A DNA stretch of 64,000 bases from Pseudomonadota bacterium (GTDB lineage Bacteria; Pseudomonadota; Alphaproteobacteria; Rhizobiales; Devosiaceae), in contig JAEWBN010000018.1 of NCBI GenBank assembly GCA_023391095.1, positions 5,888 to 69,887 of the forward strand, written 5' to 3'. Positions 43,080-51,837 of this stretch are shown one piece after another. Numbering within the stretch: the stretch's first letter is position 1; every line of letters begins with the position of its first letter. The position numbers and the translations under genes are program-made. The notes beneath the pieces are model-generated. The model did no database searches. It was not told where the DNA came from and worked only from the letters and a program-made list of their open reading frames with translations.

Positions 43080-44651
43080 CTCCACCTCCCGCTCGATGCC
43101 GATATTGTCGAGAAAGGTGCGGTCGTGGCTGACCACCAGTAGCGCGCCGTCATAGGCCCGCAGCCCCGCCTCAACCACTTCGATGGCCTCGATATCAAGG
43201 TGGTTCGTCGGCTCGTCGAGCACAACCAGCATCGGCGGTACCGTTCCGCCCAAAACACAAGCCAGTCCCGCGCGCAGCATCTCGCCCCCGCTCAGCGTCC
43301 CGACGCTTTGCAGCGCCGCCTCGTTGCGGAACTTGAAGGCCGCCAGCACCGCGCGGCAGTCGTTGATGGTGCTGTCCGGATTGATGCGCCGGAAATTGTC
43401 GAGGATGGAAAGGGACCGGTCGAGCATCCCCACCTGCTGGTCCAGCATGGCCATCGGACCACGCAGAAGCACCGTGCCGGCCAGCGGCTCCAGCTCTCCG
43501 AAAAGGAGCTTGAGCAGCGTTGTCTTGCCCGTGCCGTTGCGGCCCGAAATCGCCACGCGTTCGGGGCCGATAAGTTCGAGATCGACGTCCCGGATTGCCG
43601 GCTTGTCCCGGTCGTGTCCGCCTGTGAGGCCCCTGGCCCGCAGCACCACCTTGCCGGCATGAAGGCCCGAGGACGCCAGCTTCACCGCAAAGGGCGTCAG
43701 CACTTCCAGCCGGGAGCGGGCAGCCTGGGCGTCATCGCGCGCCTCCTCGGCTTCCTTGGCGGCCAGCCGGTTGAAGCCTGCCGCCGTTTCCTCCGCCTGC
43801 CGCTTCTTGCCGCCCATCACGATCTTGGGCATGTCGCCCCGGGCCGCCTTCCGCCGCCCTCCGGCATCCCGTCTGTCCTGACGCTCGCGCGCCTCCTGAG
43901 CGGCGCGCGCAGCGGCGCGGACACTCCGCTCGGCCACATCCAGATCATGCTGCGCCGACGCCAGCTCCAGCGCTTTGCGCTCACGATAGTGGCTGTAGTT
44001 GCCGCCATAGCTGGTTGCACCCAGCGTGGTCAGCTCGACAATGGCGTCCATCTGGTCCAACAGCGTGCGGTCGTGGCTGATGACGATGGCTGCGCCCCGC
44101 CAGCCGCCGAGCATATCCGCCACCGCCGCCCTGCCCTCGGCGTCAAGATTGTTGGTAGGTTCGTCCAGAAGCACGAGATCAGGGGCATCAAAGCGCAACG
44201 CCGCCAGCGCCACGCGCGTCCGCTGCCCTCCGGAGAGCGTCGCGAGAAGACTGTCGGGCGTCAGCCCGAGATCGAGCCGGTCGAGCGCGTCCTCAAGCCG
44301 CGCTTCGAGCGTCCAATCGGCATCCGCCATCTCGTCGGCACTGGCCGCGCCCGAAGCGGCACGCTGGAGCAGCGCCAGCGCGGCCCGGACGCCGAAGATG
44401 TCGGCCACGGTTTCGTCAGGCCCCGGCTGCACCTGCTGGCGCAACACGCCAATACGCCCGGCCACGGCGATGGTGCCGCTCGTGGGCTGGAGCTCGCCGG
44501 TGATCAGCCGCAGAAGCGTCGTCTTGCCGACGCCGTTCCGGCCGACAAGGCCAGTGCGTCCGGGACCAAAGCTGAGATTGAGATCGGAAAAGAGTCGGCG
44601 ACCGTCAGGGCCGGAATAGGACAGGTGCGAAATCGCAAGAGAAGCAGGCAT
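43065..44651 (-). CDS. ABC-F family ATPase (duplicated ATPase domains)
   Basis: 528 aa from the ATG at 44651 (AAGGGG about 7 bases upstream); a TTG six codons earlier is less likely. First domain: Walker A GRNGVGKTT, signature LSGGQRTRVAL, Walker B LVLLDEPTNNLD. Second: GRNGTGKTT, LSGGEMLRAGL, LVVLDEPTNHLD. The charged linker (AREERQDRR-like, KIVMGGKKRQAEE) fits the P-site tRNA-interaction motif region. No membrane part. ABC-F proteins act on ribosomes, either in translation or in antibiotic protection; subfamily is not clear from sequence alone. It is distinct from the ettA gene at the window start. Confidence 0.88.
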   Translation of the reverse strand: MPASLAISHLSYSGPDGRRLFSDLNLSFGPGRTGLVGRNGVGKTTLLRLITGELQPTSGTIAVAGRIGVLRQQVQPGPDETVADIFGVRAALALLQRAASGAASADEMADADWTLEARLEDALDRLDLGLTPDSLLATLSGGQRTRVALAALRFDAPDLVLLDEPTNNLDAEGRAAVADMLGGWRGAAIVISHDRTLLDQMDAIVELTTLGATSYGGNYSHYRERKALELASAQHDLDVAERSVRAAARAAQEARERQDRRDAGGRRKAARGDMPKIVMGGKKRQAEETAAGFNRLAAKEAEEARDDAQAARSRLEVLTPFAVKLASSGLHAGKVVLRARGLTGGHDRDKPAIRDVDLELIGPERVAISGRNGTGKTTLLKLLFGELEPLAGTVLLRGPMAMLDQQVGMLDRSLSILDNFRRINPDSTINDCRAVLAAFKFRNEAALQSVGTLSGGEMLRAGLACVLGGTVPPMLVVLDEPTNHLDIEAIEVVEAGLRAYDGALLVVSHDRTFLDNIGIEREVELTPP

Positions 44652-44827
44652 GGATATCCCCTTGGGCAAAGCAGGTTGGCTGTGCTGTTGGGGTGCGATC
44701 CATGAAAAACCGTCCGGTCGAATTGCGATGGGACCAGGATAGACCGGATTTGGCCCGCGTCAACCGCGCACTGGCAAATCGACCGAGGCAGGCGTAGTGT
44801 CCGCCCACGACTTGCCGGACGCGCCCA

Positions 44828-45439
44828 ATGGACCTCTTCACCCTCACCGCCTTTACCATTGCCTACCTGATCGCCCTTATCGTGCCCGGGCCCGGCGTCG
44901 CTGCCATCGTCGCGCGTGCCCTGGGTGGCGGTTTCAAGAGCGCCATGCCTATGGTGTTCGGCATTCTGGCCGGGGATCTGGTTTATTTCCTGTTCGCCGT
45001 TTTCGGCCTTGCGGCCATCGCCACCTATTTCGGTCCGGTCTTCGTGATCGTCCGTTGGGCCGGCGCTGCCTATCTGCTCTACATCGCGTGGAAGTTCTGG
45101 ACCGCCAAGCCGGGCTCCGAGCAGATGAAGCCCAAGCGCGAGGACGCGCTCAAGACCTTCCTTGCCGGCTTTTCCCTCACCATGGGCAACCCCAAGACCA
45201 TCGTCTTCTATCTGGCCATCCTGCCCACGGTGGTGCCGCTGGGCGAGATGAACCTCGTCGCCTTCCTCGAACTGACGGCCATCGTCATCGTGTGCCTTCT
45301 GATCGTCGGTTGCGCCTATGCCGGGCTCGCCGCGGCGGCCCGCGACATGTTCCGCAGCGAGAAGGCCCTGAGCCGCCTCAACAAGACGGCCGGCGCCATG
45401 ATGGCCGGTGCGGCGGGACTGGTCGTGCTGCAGCACTAG
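44828..45439 (+). CDS. LysE/RhtB family amino-acid exporter
   Basis: 203 aa with five to six hydrophobic segments. The family N-terminus (IVPGPGVAAIVARALGGGFKSA) and GFSLTMGNPKTIVFYLAILPT, read as FSLTMGNPKTIVFYL, are typical. It exports an amino acid or derivative from the cytoplasm; substrate unknown. It diverges from the ABC-F gene with a 176-base gap that shows no clear promoter, and precedes a small coiled protein gene by 44 bases. Confidence 0.9.
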   Translation: MDLFTLTAFTIAYLIALIVPGPGVAAIVARALGGGFKSAMPMVFGILAGDLVYFLFAVFGLAAIATYFGPVFVIVRWAGAAYLLYIAWKFWTAKPGSEQMKPKREDALKTFLAGFSLTMGNPKTIVFYLAILPTVVPLGEMNLVAFLELTAIVIVCLLIVGCAYAGLAAAARDMFRSEKALSRLNKTAGAMMAGAAGLVVLQH

Positions 45440-45483
45440 GCCCCGTTAACCCGACGTTCACCTTGTTTTCCCATGCTTTGGCC

Positions 45484-45702
45484 ATGTCGATTGGCAAGAT
45501 TTCCGGCCGCAACGCGCCCAAGCTATCCGCCTATGCCGAAATCCAGCAGCGGCGGGAACGGCGCGCCGCTGTGCGCGAAATGCAGCAAAGGAACGCTGCG
45601 CAGGCGCAGACCTTCGCCAGCATCCAGACCAAGAACAGCGTGCAGCAAGGGAACCTCGCTTCCCGTATTGCCATGCAGCGGATGACCGGAAAGTTCGCCT
45701 GA
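45484..45702 (+). CDS. Small basic helical protein, unknown function
   Basis: 72 aa, no signal peptide or membrane segment. It begins MSIGKISGRNAPKLSAYAEI and is rich in Arg, Gln and Ala (RRERRAAVREMQQRNAAQAQ), predicted to be one long helix or a short coiled coil. It is basic and may bind nucleic acid or a partner. No family is recognised. It sits between the LysE exporter (44 bases) and a membrane GGDEF gene (71 bases). No strong ribosome site is seen, so the call is moderate. Confidence 0.55.
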   Translation: MSIGKISGRNAPKLSAYAEIQQRRERRAAVREMQQRNAAQAQTFASIQTKNSVQQGNLASRIAMQRMTGKFA

Positions 45703-45773
45703 ACGGTCCGGGTCCGGGCAAGTCCATATATCCGGTTAGCCACTGGTTCAGACAAACAGGTCATTCTGGACCA

Positions 45774-46976
45774 ATGAAATTCGCTGCCCCCGACATCACT
45801 ATCGACGACGTTGACCACGAAATGGATCGGCGCCGTCCGGGCCTGCGGTTTTCCAGGCTCATCGAGCCGCTGTTCGTCAAATCCTATCTTGCCGATCGCG
45901 CCCCCATGGTGCCGCTCTGGGCGAGTCTCGGCACCATTTTCTACTGCCTCGCCTTCCTGGGCGATCAGAGCATGCTGCCCGATGGCGCGAGCACGCTCTT
46001 CATCTACCGCTTCCTGATTTTCGTGCCCTACGCGCTGGCCGTCATCCTGCTGATGCGGCTTTGGCCGAGCGCCCGGCTCTACGAGTATCTCAGCATCGGC
46101 GTGGGCGTTTTGGGCACGGCCCTGCCCATGAGCGTGCTGGCCACCACGCAGAGCCCTTACGCCTTTGCCTACCAGACCGGCACGGTCAGCACGCTGCTGT
46201 TTGTCGTCGTGCTGCTGCGCCCGCGCTTTTACGCGGCGACAATCGCCGTCGTGCTGATGCTCGCCATCCAGCTCGTGGCCACCCGGCTCAATGGGAGTTT
46301 CGACGACGTCACCTATTCGGGTATCGTCGTCTTCTACGTGACCTTTGGCGCCTTTCTCCTGCTTGTGGCGCATTCCTTCGAGCAGGCTGAACGGCGGGGT
46401 TTCCTCCATCGGCTGCGCAATGATCTCCTGACAGAGCGCCTGCGCTTCCAGAGCGAGCATGATGATCTCAGCATGCTGCGCAACCGGCGGTCGCTGACCG
46501 CCCTGCTGGACAAGCTCTGGGCCGGCAGGCCCGACCGGCAGGTTGCCGCCATCATGCTCGATATCGACCATTTCAAGCTCTATAACGACGTGCACGGCCA
46601 TATTGCCGGCGACAATTGCATTCGCCTCGTCAGCACTATCTTCGCTCAGAAGGTCGGTGATCGCGGTACGGGATTCCGCTATGGCGGTGAGGAACTGCTG
46701 GCCATTTTGCCCGATGCGAGCCTTGAAGATGCCGTTGCTGTCGCAGAGTCGATCCGGGCCGGCATTGCCGCGGTCATGCTGCCCCATCAAGGGCTTGAGG
46801 GCAGCCCTAACCCGATCGTCACGGCCAGCCTTGGGGCCGCCAACATGCAGACGGCCAAGACCACGCCCGGCCAGTTGCTGGCCGAAGCCGACGCGGCGCT
46901 TTACGTTGCAAAGGGCAAGGGCCGCAACCGCGTCTATCCCGCCCCCTCGCCGGCGCAAAGCGCCCTGGGCAAATAG
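45774..46976 (+). CDS. Membrane-anchored diguanylate cyclase (GGDEF)
   Basis: 400 aa. Residues about 45-205 hold six hydrophobic segments forming an unassigned membrane sensor, followed by a short coiled linker (EQAERRGFLHRLRNDLLTERL read in parts) and a GGDEF domain with active motif YGGEELLAI and MLDIDHFKLYND. It makes cyclic di-GMP. The RxxD inhibitory site is not seen in its usual place (GDRG there). The C-terminus SLGAANMQ..AEADAALYVAKGKGRNRV is typical. No EAL partner lies in the window. Confidence 0.9.
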   Translation: MKFAAPDITIDDVDHEMDRRRPGLRFSRLIEPLFVKSYLADRAPMVPLWASLGTIFYCLAFLGDQSMLPDGASTLFIYRFLIFVPYALAVILLMRLWPSARLYEYLSIGVGVLGTALPMSVLATTQSPYAFAYQTGTVSTLLFVVVLLRPRFYAATIAVVLMLAIQLVATRLNGSFDDVTYSGIVVFYVTFGAFLLLVAHSFEQAERRGFLHRLRNDLLTERLRFQSEHDDLSMLRNRRSLTALLDKLWAGRPDRQVAAIMLDIDHFKLYNDVHGHIAGDNCIRLVSTIFAQKVGDRGTGFRYGGEELLAILPDASLEDAVAVAESIRAGIAAVMLPHQGLEGSPNPIVTASLGAANMQTAKTTPGQLLAEADAALYVAKGKGRNRVYPAPSPAQSALGK

Positions 46977-47054
46977 CCTGCAGCACCAAACGCGGAGCAG
47001 CGCCACCCCCTGACGCCCCCGGTGGCCTCCTTCCCGAACTTCCCCCCGAAAACA

Positions 47055-47080
47055 GAAAAGGCGCCCGCAGGCGCCTTTTC
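47055..47080. terminator. Bidirectional Rho-independent terminator
   Basis: An 11-base perfect stem GAAAAGGCGCC / GGCGCCTTTTC with a CGCA loop lies between the converging GGDEF gene (plus) and sugar permease gene (minus). The A/T ends provide a T-run on each strand, so it should stop both transcripts. Confidence 0.85.
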
Positions 47081-47101
47081 CAGTCCTCCCCTCGAGGACA
47101 C

Positions 47102-47947
47102 TCAGCCTTTGACCGCGCCCCCGGTCAGGCCTGAGATGACGTAGCGCTGCGCCAGGAGGAAGAAGGCAATTGCCGGCATGATGGACAGCGTGAGGAACGC
47201 CAGAATACGCGGCCAGTCCGAACCCCACTGCCCCTGGAACTGCATGATGCCGAGCGGCCAGGTGTATTTGGCTTCGGAGTTGAGGACGATCAGCGGCAGC
47301 AGGAAGCTGTTCCAGCTACCCACGAAATTGAAGACGCCCACGGTGGCAATGATCGGCAGGCAGAGCGGCAGCGTCACATACCAGTAGATACGGATATAGC
47401 CGCAATTATCCATGCGCGCGGCATCGACCAGTTCCTTGGGTAGTTCCTTGAAGAAATTGTGGAACAGCAGCACTGAGAAGGACACGCTGAACGCCACCTG
47501 CACGATGATGATGCCCCAGTGGCTGTCGAGCATGCCCAAGTCGCGCATCTTGATGAAAAGCGGCAGAATGCCGGTGGCAGACGGGAACAACAGGCCCAGC
47601 ATCAGGTAGCCAAGGATGAACTTGCTGCCGAAAAACTTGATATGGGCCAGCGCGAAGGCCGTCATCGACGCGACAAGCGTCGACAATACCACGGTCCCGA
47701 CCGCGATCAGCAGTGAATTCCACAGCGAGGAAAAGTAACGCGGTCCAGCGAGCACTTCGGAGAAGCGGATTGGATCCCAGCTGGCGGGGAGGCCGAAGGG
47801 ATTGACCCTAAGTTCCCCGATCTCCTTAAACCCGCCCAAGGCAGTGGTGTAGAACGGCACGATCACGAACAGAGCGACAATCGCCAGGGTCACCCACTGG
47901 ATCGGCGAGATGGTCGGACGGCGGCGCTTCTTGGCTATAGTGGTCAT
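47102..47947 (-). CDS. Sugar ABC importer permease, MalG-type (CUT1)
   Basis: 281 aa with six membrane segments. The EAA-type loop reads DAARMDNCGYIRIYWYVTLPLCLP, split as DAARMDNCGYI and YVTLPLCLP, as in MalG-like proteins. The C-terminus ISGLTGGAVKG is typical of the family. It forms the channel with the MalF-type partner; its ATG shares one base with that gene's TGA (TGATG). It ends the three-gene minus-strand operon and is followed by the terminator at 47055-47080. Confidence 0.93.
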   Translation of the reverse strand: MTTIAKKRRRPTISPIQWVTLAIVALFVIVPFYTTALGGFKEIGELRVNPFGLPASWDPIRFSEVLAGPRYFSSLWNSLLIAVGTVVLSTLVASMTAFALAHIKFFGSKFILGYLMLGLLFPSATGILPLFIKMRDLGMLDSHWGIIIVQVAFSVSFSVLLFHNFFKELPKELVDAARMDNCGYIRIYWYVTLPLCLPIIATVGVFNFVGSWNSFLLPLIVLNSEAKYTWPLGIMQFQGQWGSDWPRILAFLTLSIMPAIAFFLLAQRYVISGLTGGAVKG

Positions 47948-48879
47948 CAGTTTTGCTCCGCCTTGAAGAGAACTCGGCGATAGGCCAGTGCCACCACGAC
48001 GCAGGCTATGAACAGCAGCACGCTGACGGCGCCGCCAAAGCCCATGTTCATGCGCGTAATGCCGAACTGGTAGAGGAAGGTCACGATGGTATGGCTCGAA
48101 TGCGAGGGGCCACCATTGGAGAGCGGAATAATCAGGTCGAAGAGCTGCAACGCGCCAGTGATCGCGAAGAACACCGAGATCACAATCGCCGAGCGGATCA
48201 TGGGGATCTGGATATGGCGCACGATCTGCCAGCGCTTGACGCCGTCCAGCCGCGCCGCCTCGATCACCTCGCCCGGAATGGACTGCAGACCGGCGATGTA
48301 GATCATCATGTGGAAGCCGAAATACTTCCAGGTGATGACAAGCATGATGGCCGGCATGACCCAGAATTTGTCGCCCAGCACGAACGGGGTTTCGACGCCG
48401 AGCGCCCCCCCGATAGCGGGCAAGAGGCCGTAATTGCCGTCATAGACAAACTTCCAGATCAGGCCTGCGGCCACTTCCGCCAGCATGTAGGGCAGGAAGA
48501 ACAGGACGCGGATGATATTGATATGCGTGCCACGCTCGGCCAGCGCCACGGCGCACCACATGGCCAGCGGCAGCTGGATCATCAGCGACACCGCAACGAC
48601 GATGAGACTGTTGCGCACCGCCGTACCGAAATTGCGGTGCGTCAGCACGTCTTCATAATTCTTGAGGCCGACAAATTCGGTGATAGGCCCGTAGCCGTTC
48701 CACTTGAAGAAGGAGAAGGTCGCCGCGTCCACCATGGGCAGCACGACAAACAGCGTGAACAGGATAACGGACGGCGGCAGGAACAGCAGCAGAGGCACCA
48801 GGCTCTTGCGGTCCATGTAGCGCCGGCGGCGCGGGGCAGCAGCCAGTTCCGGGCTTGATGCGGTGGCGATGCTGGTCAT
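47947..48879 (-). CDS. Sugar ABC importer permease, MalF-type (CUT1)
   Basis: 310 aa from the ATG at 48879 (GAGGGA about 8 bases upstream); a longer frame upstream is unlikely. Six membrane segments and the EAA loop EAARLDGVKRWQIVRHIQIPM, split as EAARLDGVKRW and HIQIPM, mark a MalF-type subunit. It lies 154 bases after the binding protein gene, a gap holding two hairpins. It works with the MalK-type ATPase encoded on the other strand at 52556. Confidence 0.93.
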   Translation of the reverse strand: MTSIATASSPELAAAPRRRRYMDRKSLVPLLLFLPPSVILFTLFVVLPMVDAATFSFFKWNGYGPITEFVGLKNYEDVLTHRNFGTAVRNSLIVVAVSLMIQLPLAMWCAVALAERGTHINIIRVLFFLPYMLAEVAAGLIWKFVYDGNYGLLPAIGGALGVETPFVLGDKFWVMPAIMLVITWKYFGFHMMIYIAGLQSIPGEVIEAARLDGVKRWQIVRHIQIPMIRSAIVISVFFAITGALQLFDLIIPLSNGGPSHSSHTIVTFLYQFGITRMNMGFGGAVSVLLFIACVVVALAYRRVLFKAEQN

Positions 48880-48915
48880 AGGCGTCCCTCTGTCCCTGAC
48901 ATGTTGCGCACGACC

Positions 48916-49018
48916 CGCGCCGGCGCCTGACCGGCGCGACAAAAGGCGGCGTCCACACGGACGGGAATACGATTGGGTGGAACAGGATCCGGCGGACGGA
49001 AAGGGTACCGCCCGCCGG
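48916..49018. repeat. Two hairpins between the sugar binding-protein gene and its permease genes
   Basis: One stem has 8 bases (CGCGCCGG 48916-48923 with CCGGCGCG 48931-48938); another has 7 bases (CCGGCGG 48989-48995 with CCGCCGG 49012-49018). They fill the gap between the minus-strand binding protein and MalF-type genes and probably set the ratio between them (inference from malE-malF type operons). Confidence 0.55.
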
Positions 49019-49033
49019 CAATTGCCTTGTGGA

Positions 49034-50290
49034 TTACAGGGAGTCGTCCACGGCTTCCTTGATCATCTGGGCAGCTTCTTCTGCACTGATGGAAGCACCA
49101 GCCAGCTCAGCAGACACGTCGTTGACGACGCCACCGACGTTCGGACCCAGGGCCTGATCGAAGAACAGGGCGTGCCAGTGGGCATTGCCGATATTCTTGG
49201 CGATCTGCACCTTGAACGGGTTGGTCATGACGTCAGCCGCACCCTTGGAGATCGGGATATAGTACGCTTCCTTGGCGTACTTGGCCTGGTTTTCGGCATT
49301 GTTGAAGAACTCGATCCAGCGAACAGCAGCGTCGGATGCGTTCTTGGAGAACAGCACGCCACCAAGGCCACCGAGCGTGTCGGTCGGGTCACCCTTGCCG
49401 CCTTCGATCGTCGGGAAAGGCAGTATGCCCAGCTGATCGTCAGGAATACCTTCCTTGGAGGCCGAAGCGTCCTTCATGGAACCGTAGTCCCAGTCGCCCA
49501 TCAGGTGCATCGCGGCCTTGCCGTCACCGAAGTAACCGGAGGCATCGCCATAGCTGGCAGCCAGGAAGCCCTGCTGCCAGGGTTCCATTTCAGCGAGCTG
49601 CAGGAAGTATTCGCCGGCCTTGACAAAATCCTCGCCGGCAAAGCCGTCGCCTTCGCCGCGGGCGGCAGCTTCAAAGCCTTCCTTGCCAGCCAACCGAACG
49701 ACCAGCTTGGACCACCAGAAGTGAGCCGGCCACTTGTCCTTGGCGCCAATGGCGATCGGGGTGATGCCGGCATCCTTGAACGTCTGGACACCAGCGAGGA
49801 AGCCTTCCCAGGTTTCCATGCTGGCCGGGTCGACGCCGGCCTGCTCGAACAGAGCCTTGTTGTACCACAGCACGACTTCGCCGACGTCGCGGGCGACGCC
49901 ATAGAGGTTACCGTCCGGAGCAGTGAAGGCCGACACACCAGCGGAGCCCATGGCTTCCTTGGCTTCGTCGCTCAGAACGTCCTGGATGGGACGGAGGAAT
50001 CCGGCCTTGGCCTGCTCATAGAACACGCCACCGCCCCAGGTGTGGAAAACGTCGGGCGCATCGGCAGACTGCAGCAGCGTCGTGAGCTTCTGCTTGAAGG
50101 CTTCGTTCTCAAGGAACGGCAGCTCAATCTTGATGTCCGGGTTCTGCGCCATGAAATCGTCGGCGATGGATTGCATCAACTCCACTTCCGCCGGGATCGA
50201 CGTGATGTGAAGGTGACGAACAACAGTCTGCGCCTGCACCGGGATGGTGACAGCCAGACCGAGCATTGCGGCGAGCGCAATACGCTTCAT
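49034..50290 (-). CDS. Sugar ABC importer substrate-binding protein (UgpB/MalE-type, CUT1)
   Basis: 418 aa from the ATG at 50290 (GGAGGATACC directly upstream). Residues 1-20 are a signal peptide ending VTIPVQAQ. The mature protein shows LPFLENEAFKQKLTTLLQS, DVFHTWGGGVFYEQAKAG and VLWYNKALFEQAGVDPA, typical of family 1 extracellular solute-binding proteins. Ligand is probably an oligosaccharide or glycoside; the linked ThuA-like gene hints at a disaccharide such as trehalose or sucrose, but this is not proven. It leads the minus-strand operon. Confidence 0.93.
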   Translation of the reverse strand: MKRIALAAMLGLAVTIPVQAQTVVRHLHITSIPAEVELMQSIADDFMAQNPDIKIELPFLENEAFKQKLTTLLQSADAPDVFHTWGGGVFYEQAKAGFLRPIQDVLSDEAKEAMGSAGVSAFTAPDGNLYGVARDVGEVVLWYNKALFEQAGVDPASMETWEGFLAGVQTFKDAGITPIAIGAKDKWPAHFWWSKLVVRLAGKEGFEAAARGEGDGFAGEDFVKAGEYFLQLAEMEPWQQGFLAASYGDASGYFGDGKAAMHLMGDWDYGSMKDASASKEGIPDDQLGILPFPTIEGGKGDPTDTLGGLGGVLFSKNASDAAVRWIEFFNNAENQAKYAKEAYYIPISKGAADVMTNPFKVQIAKNIGNAHWHALFFDQALGPNVGGVVNDVSAELAGASISAEEAAQMIKEAVDDSL

Positions 50291-50604
50291 GGTATCCTCC
50301 TGTGTCATGCGGCCGCCGAAACCGGATCTCGGTATCCTCCCGGGCCGCGGCGCTGAGTCAGTCCCCACTGAACTCAGCACTTGATACTTTTTACGCATCC
50401 CTTATTAAAGACGCAAGAGGGACGTACCTCAACTCTTCGGCTAAATGGAAAAAAACCTGATGCCCTGAGATAAGGTACTGGAGGAGAAGATTTTCTTGAG
50501 AAAATCAAACCTTGACGACGCGTTAATGCGGCACTTCGCGCCGAATATTTGATACAGAAGGCAAACTAAATCACAGACCCCGTTTCACATCGGAGAATGC
50601 CCCT
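50291..50604. promoter_or_regulatory. 314-base divergent control region of the sugar locus
   Basis: This gap drives the binding protein operon to the left and the ROK regulator operon to the right. It holds a perfect 18-base palindrome (50489-50506) and a hairpin in the binding-protein leader (GCTGAGT 50352-50358 with ACTCAGC 50372-50378, reinforced by CAGT/ACTG inside). AT-rich tracts near 50383-50400 and 50550-50580 may hold the promoters, but no clear -35/-10 pair is seen. Confidence 0.6.
50489..50506. promoter_or_regulatory. Candidate ROK-regulator operator (perfect palindrome)
   Basis: GATTTTCT-TG-AGAAAATC is an exact inverted repeat, AT-rich in a GC-rich genome, located about 100 bases before the ROK gene and about 200 bases before the binding-protein gene. 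ROK repressors of the NagC/XylR type bind AT-rich palindromes of this size. Binding is inferred. Confidence 0.6.
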
Positions 50605-51837
50605 TTGGCCGTGAAAATCGCGGATCCGCTGCTCATGCGCGAAATCAACAAATACCATGTGCTGGAGACGATCCGGTGCCATGGCCAGATTTCGCGCGTC
50701 GAGATCTCCGAGCGCACCATGCTCAGCGGCACCACGGTCTCCGCCATTACCGGCGCCTTGATTGAAGAGGGTCTGATCGAGGCCATTCACGCTCCCCTCA
50801 ACGGGGAAACGCAGCGAGGCCGCCCGCGCGTGTTGCTCGGGCTGGTCAGCGACGCAGCCTATGTGCTGGGCATCCAGATTTCCGAAACTATGACCACCCT
50901 GGCGCTGGTGGATTTCCGTGGCGAACTGGTGTCGTCGGCGCAATTGCCTATACGCCTCGCCCGCCAGCCTGCCGATGTCATCGCAGACCTCATCGAGGAT
51001 GCGATGGACGATTGCATCACCCGTTCGGGGGTCGATCCCAAGCGCATCAAGGGCATCGGCATCGGCGTTCCCGGCATTGTCGATCCGCGCTCGGGCAAGA
51101 GCTATTCGAGCACCGTGTTCGGCGAGCGCGAAGTGCCCATCGCCGCCCTGCTCCAGGAACGTACCGGCCTTCCGGTTAAGCTCGAAAAGCCCGCCAACCT
51201 TCTGGCGCTGGCCGAAAGTTGGTTCGGGCACGCCCAGACCGATCACAGCTTTGCTGTCGTCGTCCTCGACCAGACCGCAAGCCTCAGCCTGTGGGTGGAG
51301 GCCGACCTGCATCGCGGCGCCAGCACGTTGGGCCCCACCTTCGGCCACATCAAGGTCGGCGGCGAGGGCACCATCTGCGACTGCGGCCAGACCGATTGCC
51401 TCAACACCTATGTCAGCACCACTGCCATGCGCCAGCGCGCCACGTCCGCCCTGGGATCTGCCTTCGTGGATAGCCCAACGGCCCGTGCCGACCTGCCGTC
51501 CGCCATCGCAGCGGCAGCCAAGGCAGGCAGCAATGCTGCCCAGAGCTTGATCGAGGAACAGGGCAGCAAGCTGGGCATCGGGGTTTCGCACGTTATCAAT
51601 CTCTTCAATCCCGAAAAGATCATCGTCGCGCTGGAATCGCCGCAATATTGCGAGGCCGTGGCGCCCTCTGTCCGCGCGGCCGCGGCAGCCAACAGTTTCC
51701 ACGCCCATTTCGCTACGACCGAGCTAATCTTCCATCCACTGGACGATCAGCTCTGGGCCCGCGGTGCAGCAGCACTCATGCTACGCGACATCTACAGCGC
51801 GCCCTGGACACCGGCCTATCAGGAGGAACGCCAATGA
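50605..51837 (+). CDS. ROK family transcriptional regulator of the sugar locus
   Basis: 410 aa, starting at TTG 50605 with GGAG about 9 bases upstream (GTG at 50611 is an alternative). Residues about 15-75 are a winged helix-turn-helix (ISRVEISERTMLSGTTVSAI). The ROK sugar-kinase-like domain follows (GIGIGVPGIVDPRSGKS). The zinc motif CDCGQTDCLNTYVS is present. The sugar-binding motif normally ExGH reads TFGH here, so the glutamate is replaced by Thr and ligand choice may be unusual. It probably represses the divergent operon and its own. Its TGA overlaps the ThuA-like ATG by four bases. Confidence 0.92.
   Translation: MAVKIADPLLMREINKYHVLETIRCHGQISRVEISERTMLSGTTVSAITGALIEEGLIEAIHAPLNGETQRGRPRVLLGLVSDAAYVLGIQISETMTTLALVDFRGELVSSAQLPIRLARQPADVIADLIEDAMDDCITRSGVDPKRIKGIGIGVPGIVDPRSGKSYSSTVFGEREVPIAALLQERTGLPVKLEKPANLLALAESWFGHAQTDHSFAVVVLDQTASLSLWVEADLHRGASTLGPTFGHIKVGGEGTICDCGQTDCLNTYVSTTAMRQRATSALGSAFVDSPTARADLPSAIAAAAKAGSNAAQSLIEEQGSKLGIGVSHVINLFNPEKIIVALESPQYCEAVAPSVRAAAAANSFHAHFATTELIFHPLDDQLWARGAAALMLRDIYSAPWTPAYQEERQ

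Noticed and set aside
44702..44797. 31-codon frame upstream of the LysE gene as a leader peptide
   Set aside because: Start context is weak and there is no attenuator hairpin; nothing supports translation.
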